From Siphonodentalium dalli (taxonomy: Eukaryota > Mollusca > Scaphopoda > Gadilida > Siphonodentaliidae): a stretch of 64,000 bases of DNA. Below, one piece after another: positions 29,823 to 41,799 of the stretch (positions are counted from its first letter, which is position 1; every line of letters starts with the position of its first letter). The notes under the pieces are model-generated. The model was not told the origin of the DNA. It was given only the letters and a program-made list of their open reading frames with translations, and searched no databases. Position numbers and translations under genes: made by a program. The stretch is from positions 198,630,935 to 198,694,934 of the forward strand of contig CP136061.1 of the NCBI GenBank assembly GCA_032622095.1, in the 5' to 3' direction.

Positions 29823-30038
29823 GCCCTGCTATGGTTGCCTATGACTCGTTATGTATGCAAGGTGGACAAATATTGTTTTGGTTCGTTTGTTTGTTTTTTT
29901 ATTTGATTTTGAGGCGTGCCATTGTGTTTATTATTTGCTTCATTCTGGAGTGAACAAATCAATACGCTTTGAGCATGTTTTAGTAAATTCAGTCCTTAAA
30001 ATCCACAAATATTAATTAGAATGTGTCTTCCTTTCTAG

Positions 30039-30296
30039 GGTGTGATGTCTGAAGACTTGGATAAAGAAACGAAAACAAATCGTCAGACAGCCCCCAAATT
30101 GGTGCTCTTTCTTTCGGAGGACAGCGGAGAGATGGAGGGAGCAGTTGTTGTAGGCGACGATGTTCGGATTTGGTTGCATAGTAATGACCCATTTCACCAT
30201 TTGAAGCTGTTCGTTGCCTCTTGGCCATTTATTATGTCTGAGCTTAGAGACTATTTTGCCAACGGAGGAGTGTTATTTACTTGTGTAGTCAACTGA
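30039..30296 (+). CDS. Candidate terminal exon of the zinc-finger-family gene
   Basis: Acceptor CTTCCTTTCTAG ends at 30038; open to a TGA at 30294-30296, ~85 residues. The peptide contains APKLVLFLSEDSG and AVVVGDDVRIWLHSNDP, then hydrophobic residues. That pattern (P-x-LV ... VVV-x-D ... DP-x-x-x-x-L-x-L) resembles the conserved C-terminus of the two-zinc-finger family noted for 27512-27718 (recollection). No polyadenylation signal was identified with confidence. Confidence 0.45.
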   Translation, partial: GVMSEDLDKETKTNRQTAPKLVLFLSEDSGEMEGAVVVGDDVRIWLHSNDPFHHLKLFVASWPFIMSELRDYFANGGVLFTCVVN

Positions 30297-30299
30297 TCT

Positions 30300-31205
30300 A
30301 ATGATAGTTCAATTAGCTTGAAGAATGTCATCGTGATACTACAGTCGACACATATTGGCTAATCCTTCAGCCACTGAACCATGTGCGTAGCTATAGTAAA
30401 TTCAAGACACAATTGTGTCAAGTATGTTTTATTAATTCGAACATGACTATTATTTTTTGTTTTCAATAATCATTTACTTGACTATCTTTCTGTAGTCAAG
30501 CTTGTATATATAGACAAATTTGATATATTTAACATTTTAACGGCACTGATGGCCTTGGTTGGCTGGTTACCCACAAAACACACTTTGTGTGAACTAAGCA
30601 TTTGTTTATATACATGACATAATTAGTGTTTGATAAGCAAAATAATGAACAAAGTGGCAATTTTTTTCGGAGAGTGATTTACTGTGATCAATCAATATTG
30701 AAATATCTTGAGTGGCGAGGATTAGCAAGCGCTATATCGGTATGTTGTAAATAATCTGGCTTCAATTTTAAGCAGAGATTTATAACACAATACACAGCGC
30801 AAAGGCCATCCGTATATTTAATGGAATAACTTTTAGCACCATCTACAATGTTATGCCTATTTTCATATCCTTTGTGCTGAATTTTCAAGGATATATTCAT
30901 GGCTCCAGACCGAATTACGACATATCTATCGTTAGGTCAATAGTATGTAGAAATTATAGCTACATATTAAATATGTTTATAATGCAGTCTTTTTTAATGT
31001 GTTAATATTTATGTGAAACATAATTTGTATACACCAGTACTATGAGCAGTCATGGAAAATAGCACATTTTGACATTACCACAGATAACTATTGGAATAAC
31101 TCAGTTGTATTAGGTGCAAGGCAGCAAACATTTTGGAATTATATATAGATTACTTTGTAGCAATTAGTTTTGGACTTTGTCTAGGCAAGCTGTTTTTTCG
31201 TTGTT
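30300..31205. other. No gene recognised
   Basis: AT-rich intergenic or intronic DNA. The minus-strand frame at 30688-30900 has no domain. Confidence 0.45.
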
Positions 31206-31554
31206 TTTAAAGGGGGGCTGTACCAATGTACCCTAAATCTGGCATTTTGTAGGATCATCTCCTTTTATACTCAAAATAATCTATGGAACAAATGAATAAA
31301 TTACAGCCATGGATGAGCGCAAAATACACTCATGTGTTCTAATAACAATGCAAACGTCATGGCAATTATAATTAAAATGAGTCATAAATTCATATTCATT
31401 ATAATTGCCATGTTATTTGCATCGTTCGTAGAGTATATGAGTGGATTTTGCACTAATCCATGGCTCAAATTCATTCATTTCTTACACATAATCTGTTGAG
31501 TATAAACGGAGATGGTCCCAAAAAGTACTGGATTTAGTATACATTACCCTTTAA
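31206..31554. mobile_element. MITE family A, copy 2
   Basis: Starts TTTAAAGGGGGGCTGTACC and ends ACCCTTTAA, with the same subterminal blocks as 1528-2354 ('gccatggatgagcgcaaaat' left, 'cactaatccatggctc' right) and an internal inverted repeat ('catggcaattataatt'). Confidence 0.7.
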
Positions 31555-32099
31555 GGTCTCAAGAATCCTGAGAACCGTATAAATTTCCATAATGCATTAC
31601 TGCTTAGGTAAACAAAATAGTGATATTTCCAGACATCCGCCCCTACTATTGTACTAACCCGTGAAACAATTAATACTTGCAAAAACCTAATTAAAATTTC
31701 CTTTATCATCTCTGATTGTATTCTCTGGACCCGAATAAAGGTACATGTAGTTAGGCTCATTTGTGTTCAAATCCCACCATTACAGTGCTTATTTAGCACC
31801 CTATGTTTATTAAAAGTCCCTTGGAAAAACAGATGAATATAATCCATAAATGAATGTTAAAAAAATATATATATATATTTACGCCCGCCCCTAATTTTTT
31901 CCCCGTCTGTTAGCGGAAACATCACTATTTTTAGACCTAATATCAAAATCAGCCTGAAAATAATATAACTATTGAACTGTGAGAATGCATGATTTTACTT
32001 ATGTTTTGTCTGTAGCTGTTACACATATGTAAATTTGACTATCCTGTTACTGTTAAATATGTTACTTGAATAAACACATTCTATTTTATAAACATATTT

Positions 32100-32460
32100 C
32101 GTCTTATAAACGTGTCCATGTGTGTGTAAAGTGGAACAACCACATAAACGCCCGGATGTGTTTTTAACCTAAACACATCAACACATCAGCTAAACACATT
32201 ATTATGTTTATAACCTAAATGGCATGTTATTATAATGCGTTTATTTCCAAAACATTATATGTGTTTAATGACACAAACGTGGTGTTTAGGTAATAGACAC
32301 ATCAATATGTTTAGAAACAAAACGCCATGTTAACACTATGTGTTTATTCCTTAAACACATTAGTTTATTTTCTAAACATATTTGACATTTATTCATTAAA
32401 AACGTGACGTTTAGATAATAAACATTCCATTTAGAAAATAAATGCGTTGACGCGTGTGAA
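32100..32460. repeat. Degenerate AAACACAT / ATGTTTA repeat tract
   Basis: Many near-repeats of 'aaacacat' and its complement at irregular spacing. Possibly a decayed tandem array. No coding. Confidence 0.45.
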
Positions 32461-32518
32461 AACTGTAACGGTATTGCGTTTAAGATTGTGTTGAGATCCT
32501 AAACACCTATTTTTACAG

Positions 32519-32690
32519 TGTAGAACGCGGTATATGCCGTATACATGCATTGCGTATAGTAGAACGGGGTATATGCCGTATACATGCATTGCGTATAGTA
32601 GAATGGGGTATATGCCGTATACATCCATTGCGTAGAGTAGAACGCGGTATATTGCCGTATATTGCCGTATATATGCATTGAGTATATAGA
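32519..32690. repeat. ~43-bp minisatellite, 4 copies
   Basis: 'gaacgcggtatatgccgtat' followed by 'acatgcattgcgtatagta' recurs four times, the last with an internal duplication ('attgccgtat' twice). It generates short repetitive frames on the minus strand that are not genes. 32700-33480 shows no gene. Confidence 0.85.
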
Positions 32691-33554
32691 GTAATCACTG
32701 CACATTATTTTAGTGATTCCCTGTCAGATTTAACGCCCCTAAATTACTATTTCTTCGGCTTTTAGAGAGAATATACATGTATTTGAGTTGAGTCGAGGAA
32801 TATATACCCTTCAAAGATCAGTGCTATTAGATTTCTATTTTTGAAATATGTTTATTTTCTGCACCTCGAATTGTTGTCGACTCTATGCATATATATCTAT
32901 ATATATTTTATTTTTTTATTTTATAAGATTTAGTAATTTACATGTACATGTAGGTGTGTTAAATATGACAGGCCATTATTAATCATCGTTCAATTTAAAT
33001 TACGACAGAGCAATCTTTGTCTGCCCTTTGATGTGATCAAATTCAGGAACCTAACCACATATTTACCAGCGTATACGTATGCAGTGTATTTTTAATGTGA
33101 CAAGAACGATAAATTGCGTGTATATGTACTAGATTTGATCTGACATACGGATGTTTAGATTTAAAAACTTCTAGTAACTTCGCCCGTCATGCATGACATA
33201 CATTTCTCAGTCTCCGAGGCGGGGAAATATTATCCAATCAGTCAGACATCTATGTACTATTTCCAAACGAAATCCGTGCAACACAATTCAGCAATTTCGT
33301 AATGAGAGACGAGTCAATTAGATATGAAGCGTGTTATACTATAACCAGCATTAAATAAGGCCTATTTCGTGTGGCACATTCACACTTATTGTTGTACAGT
33401 ATATCAACAACAAAAATATATAGTTGTTCTACTTTTGGCCATGATATCCCGTCACAACTTGAATAAAAGTATAGTCTGATTTTGCGGGAGAAGGTAGAGG
33501 TTTTCAATTTAAACGCCTACTTGACATGTATGTACTTACTTGACACCCGGATTA

Positions 33555-33665
33555 ACCGGGAAGTCCGAACAAAGCGGGAGGACCGAACTAGCGGGACTGA
33601 TCGAATAAGCCGCGTGGTCCGGAAGGACGAGGACCGAAAGGAGGATCGGAAGGACCGGGAGCTTC
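33555..33665 (+). repeat. Purine-rich low-complexity repeat (GGACCGAA-like)
   Basis: Degenerate short repeats of 'ggaccgaa/ggaaggac' give an Arg/Glu/Asp-rich frame (EDRKEDRKDRE). No acceptor/donor pair supports it as an exon. Confidence 0.5.
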
Positions 33666-33991
33666 TTCTGGCATTTACGCCTTTATTCCGGATATGTTCT
33701 GAAAAGTAAATATATATAATTATACTGTACATATCAATAATAGTTACCTTTGTATTTGCGCATTATGTTATATATAACAGAGAGATTCAGTTGTTAGATG
33801 CGTGACTATTTGACGCGTAGATTGGGCGTCCATGTGATGGATCCTACATATGTACATTGTAGCTGGATTAATAAGGATTCCTGAATATTCAGTACATGAG
33901 ATATTTTGTCATAAAGATGTCCAAAATTATTTCCACTGAACAACTACCATTTGTAACATGTTCGTATTTGAATATAGAGGATATGAAATGA

Positions 33992-34111
33992 GTGTTTCTC
34001 TCATATGATATTTATGAAACGAGTCTAAGAATTTTCAGTTTTCTCGAGCCTCCGGCGAGAGAAAACTGAAAATTCGTCACGAGTTTCATAAATATCATAT
34101 GAGAAAAACAC
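33992..34111. repeat. Foldback element with ~54-bp arms
   Basis: Arms 33992-34045 and 34057-34111 ('gtgtttctctcatatgatat' and its complement), small loop. Beyond it 'gaattacatattctatttat' recurs at 34114 and 34345, and 'catatgataaataatgatat' at 34620 mirrors the start, so a larger ~650-bp foldback element (about 33970-34640) is likely. Confidence 0.65.
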
Positions 34112-34640
34112 GAATTACATATTCTATTTATCATATGACACCTATAAATTAATTATGATATCCAAAACGCACACAATTAGCTATATGACATCGACAGCAA
34201 AAGGTTAATGTGACGTCACTTCATTGCACCGGAAGCCCAATTACACCTGGTGAACTAGCAGAAATAATATGCACGCGAAGATATAGTGCGCTATTCTGTT
34301 CTCAGTTTGTGACGTTATATCGTATGTTTATTAGATAAATACGAATTACATATTCTATTTATCGTATAACAATATCCAAAACTATATATTTCAAGATTAT
34401 AATTGCGAGAATTTCAGCATCGCGTTGATTCATGTATTTGACGCGCACGAATTTGACCTGCATTTAGTCAGAGATGCGGCTCGGCCCCCGGCTGCCATTC
34501 AGCCAATCAGAACACACTTTTTGTCAACAAACCAATCAAATTATCGGAAGGTGATATGAATTAGTAATTGATATGAATTTGATTTATGACATAGCTTCCA
34601 AAGTAAATAATGATTGAGTCATATGATAAATAATGATATC

Positions 34641-36091
34641 ACACATAAAAGTCCATTCATGCATGTGATGTTTATGGCCATATATACTTACTTTCAAAAT
34701 ATCCCTATTAAATCTGATTAAACCAAAAATAAATATGTGCATTCATTCCACATTAGGGATTAGTATTGGCGTGCGTTTCAATTTTTCTCTGAAGTTGATT
34801 CTTGTCGTGTTTGTCCTATTGGTGTTGTGGCTGTGAGGCATATCGCAACGGCCCGAAAATAAATATAAGCTAGGCTTAATCAATTGTGTTTTCGTGGGTT
34901 ATTATAGAAATGTCGGGTCAATTTATGTCATTTTATTTCAAATACCCACATATTTGGGGTATAACCAATTTGTCATGGAAATTAAAGCGTCCCAGATACA
35001 TTGTGCAACTGCTCAAAGTTTCGAGTGTTATCCAAAAATGTTCCGCCTCCGAAGTTGATGGTCTGAGAACTTGATCCAGGAGACCGTTAGAAATTATTAA
35101 TAGGCCTACTTGGCCTCATCAGTCGAAAAATAGTAACGTTTATATAACTATAAATGTAAGAGATCGGCGTGGCGATAATGGTTATTGATGGTCACAAGAG
35201 GTTGCACGTCGACCGATTTTGGTTGGCCTCTACCGATTGCGACAACTATATATACAGGGTACGTTCTACTTTGCGACATTTCCAATCCACAACCAGTTTC
35301 ATTTTATCGTAATTATTAAAATTTTAGGCCAGATAACTGGGCCTCAGAGATTATCAGTATTCGGTCAAAAGTCACGAAACCGAGACGCATCCCACACCGA
35401 TAACGTAAACATACGATAGCGTCACATAATACTTACAAAATGTTATAGCGATTGCTCTTTAAAACACTTCTTCATATATCTCAGTCATTTCGTCAATAAT
35501 CCTATATAGCCTCAACCTATCATGTTAAGATATCCTAACTGTGATTTAAAACCCAGCTCCTTTGTTTTACCTGGACCTTATATTTCTCCGAATGTGCACT
35601 TTATATCATGCTTTATACCATATATCTACACCACAAGTCGACATTCGTAAAATCTAGAATGGTCATGTCTCCCAATCTATGCACAACGAGCTCCAAATGG
35701 GACCTCTATATATCAGAGAAATAGTTCACTTCTTGCACACGTCCACGTTAACACACATCTGCATAGTACTTGTGAACCCCATGGCCATAGTCAGTATAAG
35801 GCATACCAGGGGGATCTAATAGATTCGAGACTCCACTAATAGTGTTACTGTTCTTCTGGAAACAACATTGATATTGAGTCAAAAATGTTCTAAAATGCAT
35901 ACGTGCCCAAAATATAGATACATGTAATTGCATCAACAGTATATATTACGTGTATATACTATGCAATGTACAGCACAAAACAAATAATTTATCAAGTTTG
36001 CGTACATCAACTTTTATTTACTGACAAAGGTGTACCGCTTGGTATCATTGTGTCTATTTTGTTCACGGCAAAATCGACATGTAATTCCCAC
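34641..36091. other. No gene recognised
   Basis: AT-rich DNA with short unrelated frames on both strands. Nothing I can support. Confidence 0.45.
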
Positions 36092-36608
36092 TCACACGAG
36101 TCGGGTCAAGGGGTGTGGTTTTGCTGTCAGTTGAGGATTATTTTTGTCTCCAGAAAAAAAGTTCGTAAACGTCTCATTAATCGGAATGTTTCGTCTGTAT
36201 AAATGTACTTTCTCCTTGTATATTATGAAACTCTGTTTTAAGTCGGTTAATGGACTCTCGACTGGACCATCTAGTTTACGAATGTCTAACAACCCGTCCA
36301 TTAACCCTGCCTGAATATCAATCGCTATATAATCATGAACGTATAGTAAGTACCTTTCTCTATCTTATCAATAATATCAACAATATCAAATGCAAACAAT
36401 CGAGAATTACCAGACTGTCCCCCAGATCGTACCCCGTTAAGTGTACATATAACGGTTTCAACGTCAACCAATACGAATCAGTAGTCCCTGTACCCTCATC
36501 CGCCAAAAATACTACCCAATCATCTGAATTTGAACCATATACATGATATTGAATAGCCCTCGGGTAGTATCCATTTCCACACACCCTTGAATTAAGCGCT
36601 AAACTCAT
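36092..36608 (-). CDS. Possible host exons, unrecognised
   Basis: Minus strand. At ~36360-36608 an open frame reads NSRVCGNGYYPRAIQYHVYG and continues with protein-like composition. A second frame at ~36098-36320 follows a good acceptor (GATATTCAG) and reaches a donor-like GTGAGT (LLDIRKLDGPVESPLTDLKQ ...). Between them the frame changes once. The phases do not join cleanly, so exon limits are unsure and the locus may be broken. No domain recognised. Confidence 0.25.
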
Positions 36609-36831
36609 AAATTACATATACACAATCTGTGCACGGCTCACGCGTGGCCATCTTACTATTGTTATTAATTTCTATATACACCATACTGGGCATGGCAGGT
36701 AGACAGTCTTGCCAGACTATGCCATGCCCCACAATATACGACAGAATTATCCATAATTTTCATCATTATTATGTAATATATATGTGTATTGGAAATACAA
36801 TATTTTATCCTATCCTATCATGTTCATATTA

Positions 36832-37275
36832 GCTACTAGCAGGGTTACCCGGCGTTGCCCATGTTAAAGTGATGTGAAACCCTCTTCATGCTGTGGATAT
36901 TTGGTGGGAATAGAGGATACTCTTTATCAAAGTGTTACACGTATTCTTATGAATTGTATATCCAAATAGCATCACAAAATAGGATTCTTAAACATGGAAT
37001 ACAAGTAGTGGCTCACATTGTAGATTGTCATTTTGTTTATCGCGATTAATCCGTTCCACCAATAAAGAAGTATTTATTCATTTACATCTGCGTATACGTG
37101 AGACGTTATGACATGAAACATGAACATCATAAACATATTAATTCGCAAAAATAAAAGACGACAATTAGGTTTTACATATATAGAGATGTATCAAAAAAAT
37201 CAATCTAGTGGGTTAGACTAAGATTTTGAGGGCACCTGGCTATCATATCTCCATGAAGATACAGTTGTTTAAAAA
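36832..37275 (+). mobile_element. Fragment of a non-autonomous element (ACTAGC...GGCGTTGCCC head)
   Basis: Head 'actagcagggttacccggcg' is of the same general type as the element heads at 6302 and 22547. The segment 37149-37275 is repeated in inverted orientation at 62010-62125. No coding. Confidence 0.55.
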
Positions 37276-37276
37276 A

Positions 37277-37315
37277 AATGTCCAGGGGCCTATACTATAG
37301 AATACAATTTTGTAA
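37277..37315. repeat. Repeat shared (inverted) with 54178-54212
   Basis: 'ggggcctatactatagaata' and flanks match the complement of 54178-54212 over about 35 bp. It marks another dispersed repeat edge on either side of ERV-2. 37316-38071 otherwise holds no supported gene; a minus-strand frame at 37830-38039 is discussed under rejected items. Confidence 0.6.
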
Positions 37316-38071
37316 TAGCAGGCTTATTTGAGCCGTACAGAAGGTGTCGAGTACTATGGACCACTGTAATCTACCAGCGAATGCGATTTCTTGTAAATCA
37401 CAAAAAGACGGCAAATCGAGTACTATCGACCACCGTTCGTTGAACGCACATCCAAACATTTGTGATTTTGTCAAGGGAAATTACTCTAATGATATATGCG
37501 AATGATATGGCAATGCATATTTGTGTCAGTTGGTGAGTGATTTAGTTGATGAATAAAGGTACATTATGTATGACTAGTTTCCGATACTTGGGTTATTTTG
37601 ACCACAATTGCGCACGATGAAAAGTGATTTTTTCAGTATCGTGTGGAATACTTACCATTTTCAGATGTTTTATGTTACATGTTTATTAACGGTTTGTCGA
37701 AAAAGGTCGGCAAACACACACATCGGTTGCCGTTCAAATGGCCACATCAACTTTATATAGCAATATTACCAAGGATGGAATCTAATTTGTCTAGCTAGCT
37801 TTGTCTGTCTGAAATATTAGTGGGGACATCTAGACCTTAATAGTTGAAAAGTTTGAGGTAACATGCAGCTGGAAAAATTCAACCCATGATGGGCTGCGAT
37901 GGCTGTTCTCGGACTTGTTATTTTCGACCTGTGTAAAGGATGGGTGTTCATTTGGAAATTCCAATGTGGACCAACACTCCCTCGTCCAGGGTCTCCGGGG
38001 AAATCCAAACTCGATTTTAAAACATATATATAGCACCATCTAATTAAACTATACCTAATTCTCAGTACCTT

Positions 38072-38526
38072 TGTGAGGTAATGACACATGTATATAGTAG
38101 GTACAAGTCTTTATTATGTTGTGAATAAGATATGCAGTGTGTACAAATATAATGATCAATAGTCGCCGCGAATTGGTGTCCCCGAATGGGTGATGCCTGG
38201 TGTGAATGATGCCTGGATATGATCTATGTATGAGATGAGTCTAGTGAAAGCATGATGTGATGGGATGTAGTTGTTTCTTATATACTATTTGGGATGCATA
38301 TTAGATGAGGTGTTTGGCAATACACATCGGGATTGGTTCTTCCGTTATGGTCATCTCCCCTGACCATATTTGGGAGCCATCTTCATTGTGTGTATATCTT
38401 CGCTGAGAGTAAGACGTGTGAGGTTTCGAGAACCGAACACGAATATCTGAGTTTGGGGTTTTATATATTGGGACATTCGTATAGTTTGAATCAAGTTGTG
38501 AGATTATAATGGGTAGTTATCTCACA
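38072..38526 (-). mobile_element. ERV-2 3' LTR
   Basis: Appears identical to the 5' LTR over 455 bp, which implies recent insertion. Contains AATAAAG on the minus strand at 38109-38115 as polyadenylation signal and a TATATAAAA promoter box near 38460-38468. Confidence 0.9.
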
Positions 38527-38545
38527 TATGTCCCCCACCCGTGTA
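38527..38545 (-). other. ERV-2 polypurine tract
   Basis: On the minus strand CGGGTGGGGGACATA directly precedes the 3' LTR. Confidence 0.65.
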
Positions 38546-39517
38546 AGATTTTTAGCGCAGCAGAAAATCTTATGTAACATCAAAATTATGGACCTAACTG
38601 GGGTAATTGTGATCATGTAATGTGGATGAGGCTGAAATGAAGTATAATAACATTGATTGTGGTGAAGTTATGATTAATACATGTGGAATCAAAGTTGTCT
38701 TAAAATGATGATATGCGATATTAAGTTGTCTTAAAATGATGATACGCAATATTATGAGATTATGAAATAAATGGTGGGAAAAGCATATATGGGTTGGTAT
38801 ATAAAATGATCGTGCAAGCAGTCATAATGCGTGCTATATTGATATATAGGCTAAGGTATGATAATAGAATATAGAGATACAAGTATGAGAAGTAATGAAT
38901 ATAACAATACGGTAATAGTGCATGGTATGTTTTGTAAATGATGAACATTGGTGATGTATTATATAAATGCATGTTGTATTGTTAATAAAATCATGACGAT
39001 ATGTATACATTCGGTATTGTGGTAATGAGAGACCAAATGTTTCTCATCTGCCGTCAATTGCACAGGGAATTGTTGAGAGCATGTGTCAGAGGTGAAATAT
39101 TGTTTGGAGTGTGGTATATGAGACTTTGATTAATGCGTTTGTTGATAGTTGGCGAGTTCCGTGACCAATGTTATTGAAGATAATCGGCGGTCAGTTGTCT
39201 AACTCTTGGGGTTGGCACGTGTCATATCTGCCGTTAATTGCTCAGGGAATTGTTGAGAGCATGGGTCAGAGGTGAAATATTGTTTGGAGTGTGGTATATG
39301 AGACTTTAATTAATGCATTTGTTGATAGGTGGGGAGATCCGTGACCAATGTTATTGAAGATAATCGGCGGTCAGTTGTCTAACTCTTGGGGTTGGCACGT
39401 GTCATAATGGCGTTATTATATGCAGCTGACGTGGTATGCATGCAGTAACGATATTAGAATTAGTCTGTGGGTTTTGTGCCCCTTATAGGAAAAAAAATGG
39501 TATTATTGGGAAAATGA
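38546..39517 (-). other. ERV-2 3' untranslated region with a 180-bp tandem duplication
   Basis: Non-coding between env and the polypurine tract. 39046-39225 and 39226-39405 are near-identical 180-bp tandem copies ('ttgttgagagcatgtgtcag', 'aatcggcggtcagttgtcta'). Confidence 0.75.
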
Positions 39518-41709
39518 TCAATATCGATTAAGTGGTGGGTTATGGATGGACGCGTGAGTTTTCATTATTTTCATAGGTCGTAGTGTGGATGATTCTTCAT
39601 CGACATCTCGCGGGTGTTTTTTGGGAAATGTCAAATCTTCTTGTGTGATTTGTATTTGAGGTTCCTTAGCTGGAGACAAATGAATATCTTTCGTGGCTTC
39701 ATTGGGTATTGGTGGGGTTAGTCTGTGACGAAGTTGCATATCAGTTCCCTTTATCATTTGGTTAAGTTTATTTCGTCGCTTTGCGATTTTAATTCGTCGC
39801 GTGTTGTGATTGCGTTGAGTCTGGTATTGGGAAATTTTCGTGATACACTGAATAATGTATTTGCGACTTGAGATGGCAATCAGTAAAATTAATACGAACG
39901 TAATGACCGCGGGAATGATAATTTGGTAATAATTCTGTTTTTTCTTTTGTTTGATGGGTTGCAGGGATGTGACTGTTTGCAGAAAATCATATAATGATAG
40001 TTGCTTTATGGGGGGTAACTTGTTTGGAATCGATACTTGAGGGGGCAAGTTATGAATTTGGGAAAATAATGGCTTCCATTGTGGCAATTTATGTAATTCA
40101 ATAGTTGATTGTAATTGGGTTATTTGTGTCTTGATGGTGATGTTTGATGAGTTCAAAGTTGTGAATGCAATTAGTTTGATACTGGCTGATGTAGCTATGC
40201 ACCTTGGTGGTAAAGTTATCGTTGCGATGGGGGGTAAAATTGTGATTCTATACGGTCGTTTTCTTAAGAGATTGTGATGACAGTTTACTGTAAATGTATG
40301 AGCTTTCGTGGTTGTTATAAGCCATGTACATGCCGCCAGCTTAATAGCGGATGGTAAATTATACTGAGGGTAAATGGCTATAGGGCAATTTGTGGCGGTA
40401 TTTTTTGTATCATTGGTGAATATGTTGAGTAGGCAGTTATGATTATGTGATGCGGCGATTGAAATTTTTTGAATTTTACAATATGGTAATTTGTTTAAAA
40501 TACACGGGTGATTGTCACCAATGGTGGTATATTTGGATCGGTCGGGAGATAATAGCAGGTAATTATGAGTAATATCGATTCGGGCAACTGTATATTTATT
40601 GTTGTGTCTGAGTCTTGGGTCTCGAGGGTCTAATGGATAAAAAAAATGGTATAGCGCGGAATATGTCAAACTGCATTCTGATATCGCGTAAATAAATTGT
40701 TATGGTAATGATTAGTCTGCTGTCTGTGAGTATGGTTTGTGTCTTCAAATGTTGGTAATATTTTGCAATTCCCGATTCTATGGGGAATGGTAACTTCAAA
40801 TGGGCTGGAAGTAATTTCGTTATACTGTCAAGTGCCTTTTTTAAATGTATTGGGCTTATGATCTCCGGTGTAAATCGGTGGTTAATTAGAGAGGCAATTT
40901 GAACTTTAAGATGTCGCAAATATAATTTTGCTTGGATAACATCTTGTTGTATTTCGTGTAATATTACTAGAAACTTAGCGTTGATGATTGTGAATATTTC
41001 AATTGTATGCACATGTTTTTGGGTTCGATGTGTTTCCTTTCGAAGTGTGGCTTGAATATTGGATATTGTTGTTGATAATGTGTTGACTCGTTGGCGATTT
41101 TCGTTTGAAATGACGCGTGTTATATTCATGATAGAATAAGCGGTTTGAGTATCGTGTTGGATTTTTTTTTTGGTTTTTGTAGAGGGTTCGTATGTTATCT
41201 TCTACATGTGTAATATCTGACATCGAAGGGGTGCCAAATAAAAACTTAGCTATATCGCTTATTACGGGTAATATTGCTCGTTTGAGTCTTTTGGTATTAT
41301 GGAGTTGATAATAATTATGATATTCATATTGGATTTGTTTTGTTTCCGTGAGAGCCGCTGCTAATTCAGTTTGTAAATCTGTCAAAATGTTGATGAGATT
41401 AAAGTTAATGTTATTTGTCTCGTTCCTGAATGGAGGTTTGTTATGGTGATATGTGCTTTGATGAAACGTGGCACAAATGCTATTGAGTTTATTTTGGGCC
41501 ATCCTTATGTCGGTAGCGAGTCTTGCTATGTAGATATAATATGGTGTGAGTTCGATGAGAAAACTGAGATCCCAATTTTCATTTGAGACAGCAATTTGCC
41601 GGTGATGCAAAAATAACATGTTCTGTCGAGTTAACATAGCGTCACTAGTTTGAAAGCCGATGATAAGTATGAAGAGGGTCGCTTTAACGAAGTTTTCTTT
41701 AGGCTTCAT
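39518..41709 (-). pseudogene. ERV-2 env-like glycoprotein (F-type fusion protein family), two frameshifts
   Basis: Start at ATG 41709, just after a splice acceptor. Order: signal peptide (FVKATLFILIIGFQTSDA); ectodomain; a furin-type site KRLKR near 41285 followed by a hydrophobic fusion-peptide-like stretch (AILPVISDIAKFLFGT); a long helical region; a Cys-containing distal part; a membrane segment (IIIPAVITFVLILLIAI) near 39860-39930 and a basic tail ending at 39518. The layout and the 'KFLFGT' segment after the cleavage site are those of errantivirus Env and baculovirus F proteins. The frame changes in an A9 run near 41161-41169 and an A8 run near 40636-40643 (sense strand). Described as it stands; both breaks may be sequencing indels. 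Confidence 0.7.
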
Positions 41710-41719
41710 ATCGCTTGCA

Positions 41720-41742
41720 CCCCTATAAGTAAAAATATAGGT
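41720..41742 (-). promoter_or_regulatory. Splice acceptor for env
   Basis: Minus strand: a T-rich tract (ACCTATATTTTTACTTATAG) ends in AG at 41724-41723, 14 nt before the env ATG. Errantivirus env is made from a spliced RNA. A donor-like GGTGAGT lies at 52011-52017 in the leader, a plausible partner. Confidence 0.55.
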
Positions 41743-41799
41743 GTGTATTAGCGGGTTAGCCGGTATCTGATTATAAAGATAGATTCGCGTGGGCATGGC

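Noticed and set aside
31755-31780. B-box-like GTTCAAATCCCACC
   Set aside because: No A box at a suitable distance upstream; not enough for a tRNA or SINE call.
36250-36546. + strand frame over the candidate minus-strand exons
   Set aside because: Lower coding likelihood than the minus frame and no splice signals.
37830-38039. Minus-strand frame with RRPWTRECWSTLEFPNEHPS
   Set aside because: Looks like a fragment of some repetitive or host coding sequence, but no family, start or splice site could be supported.
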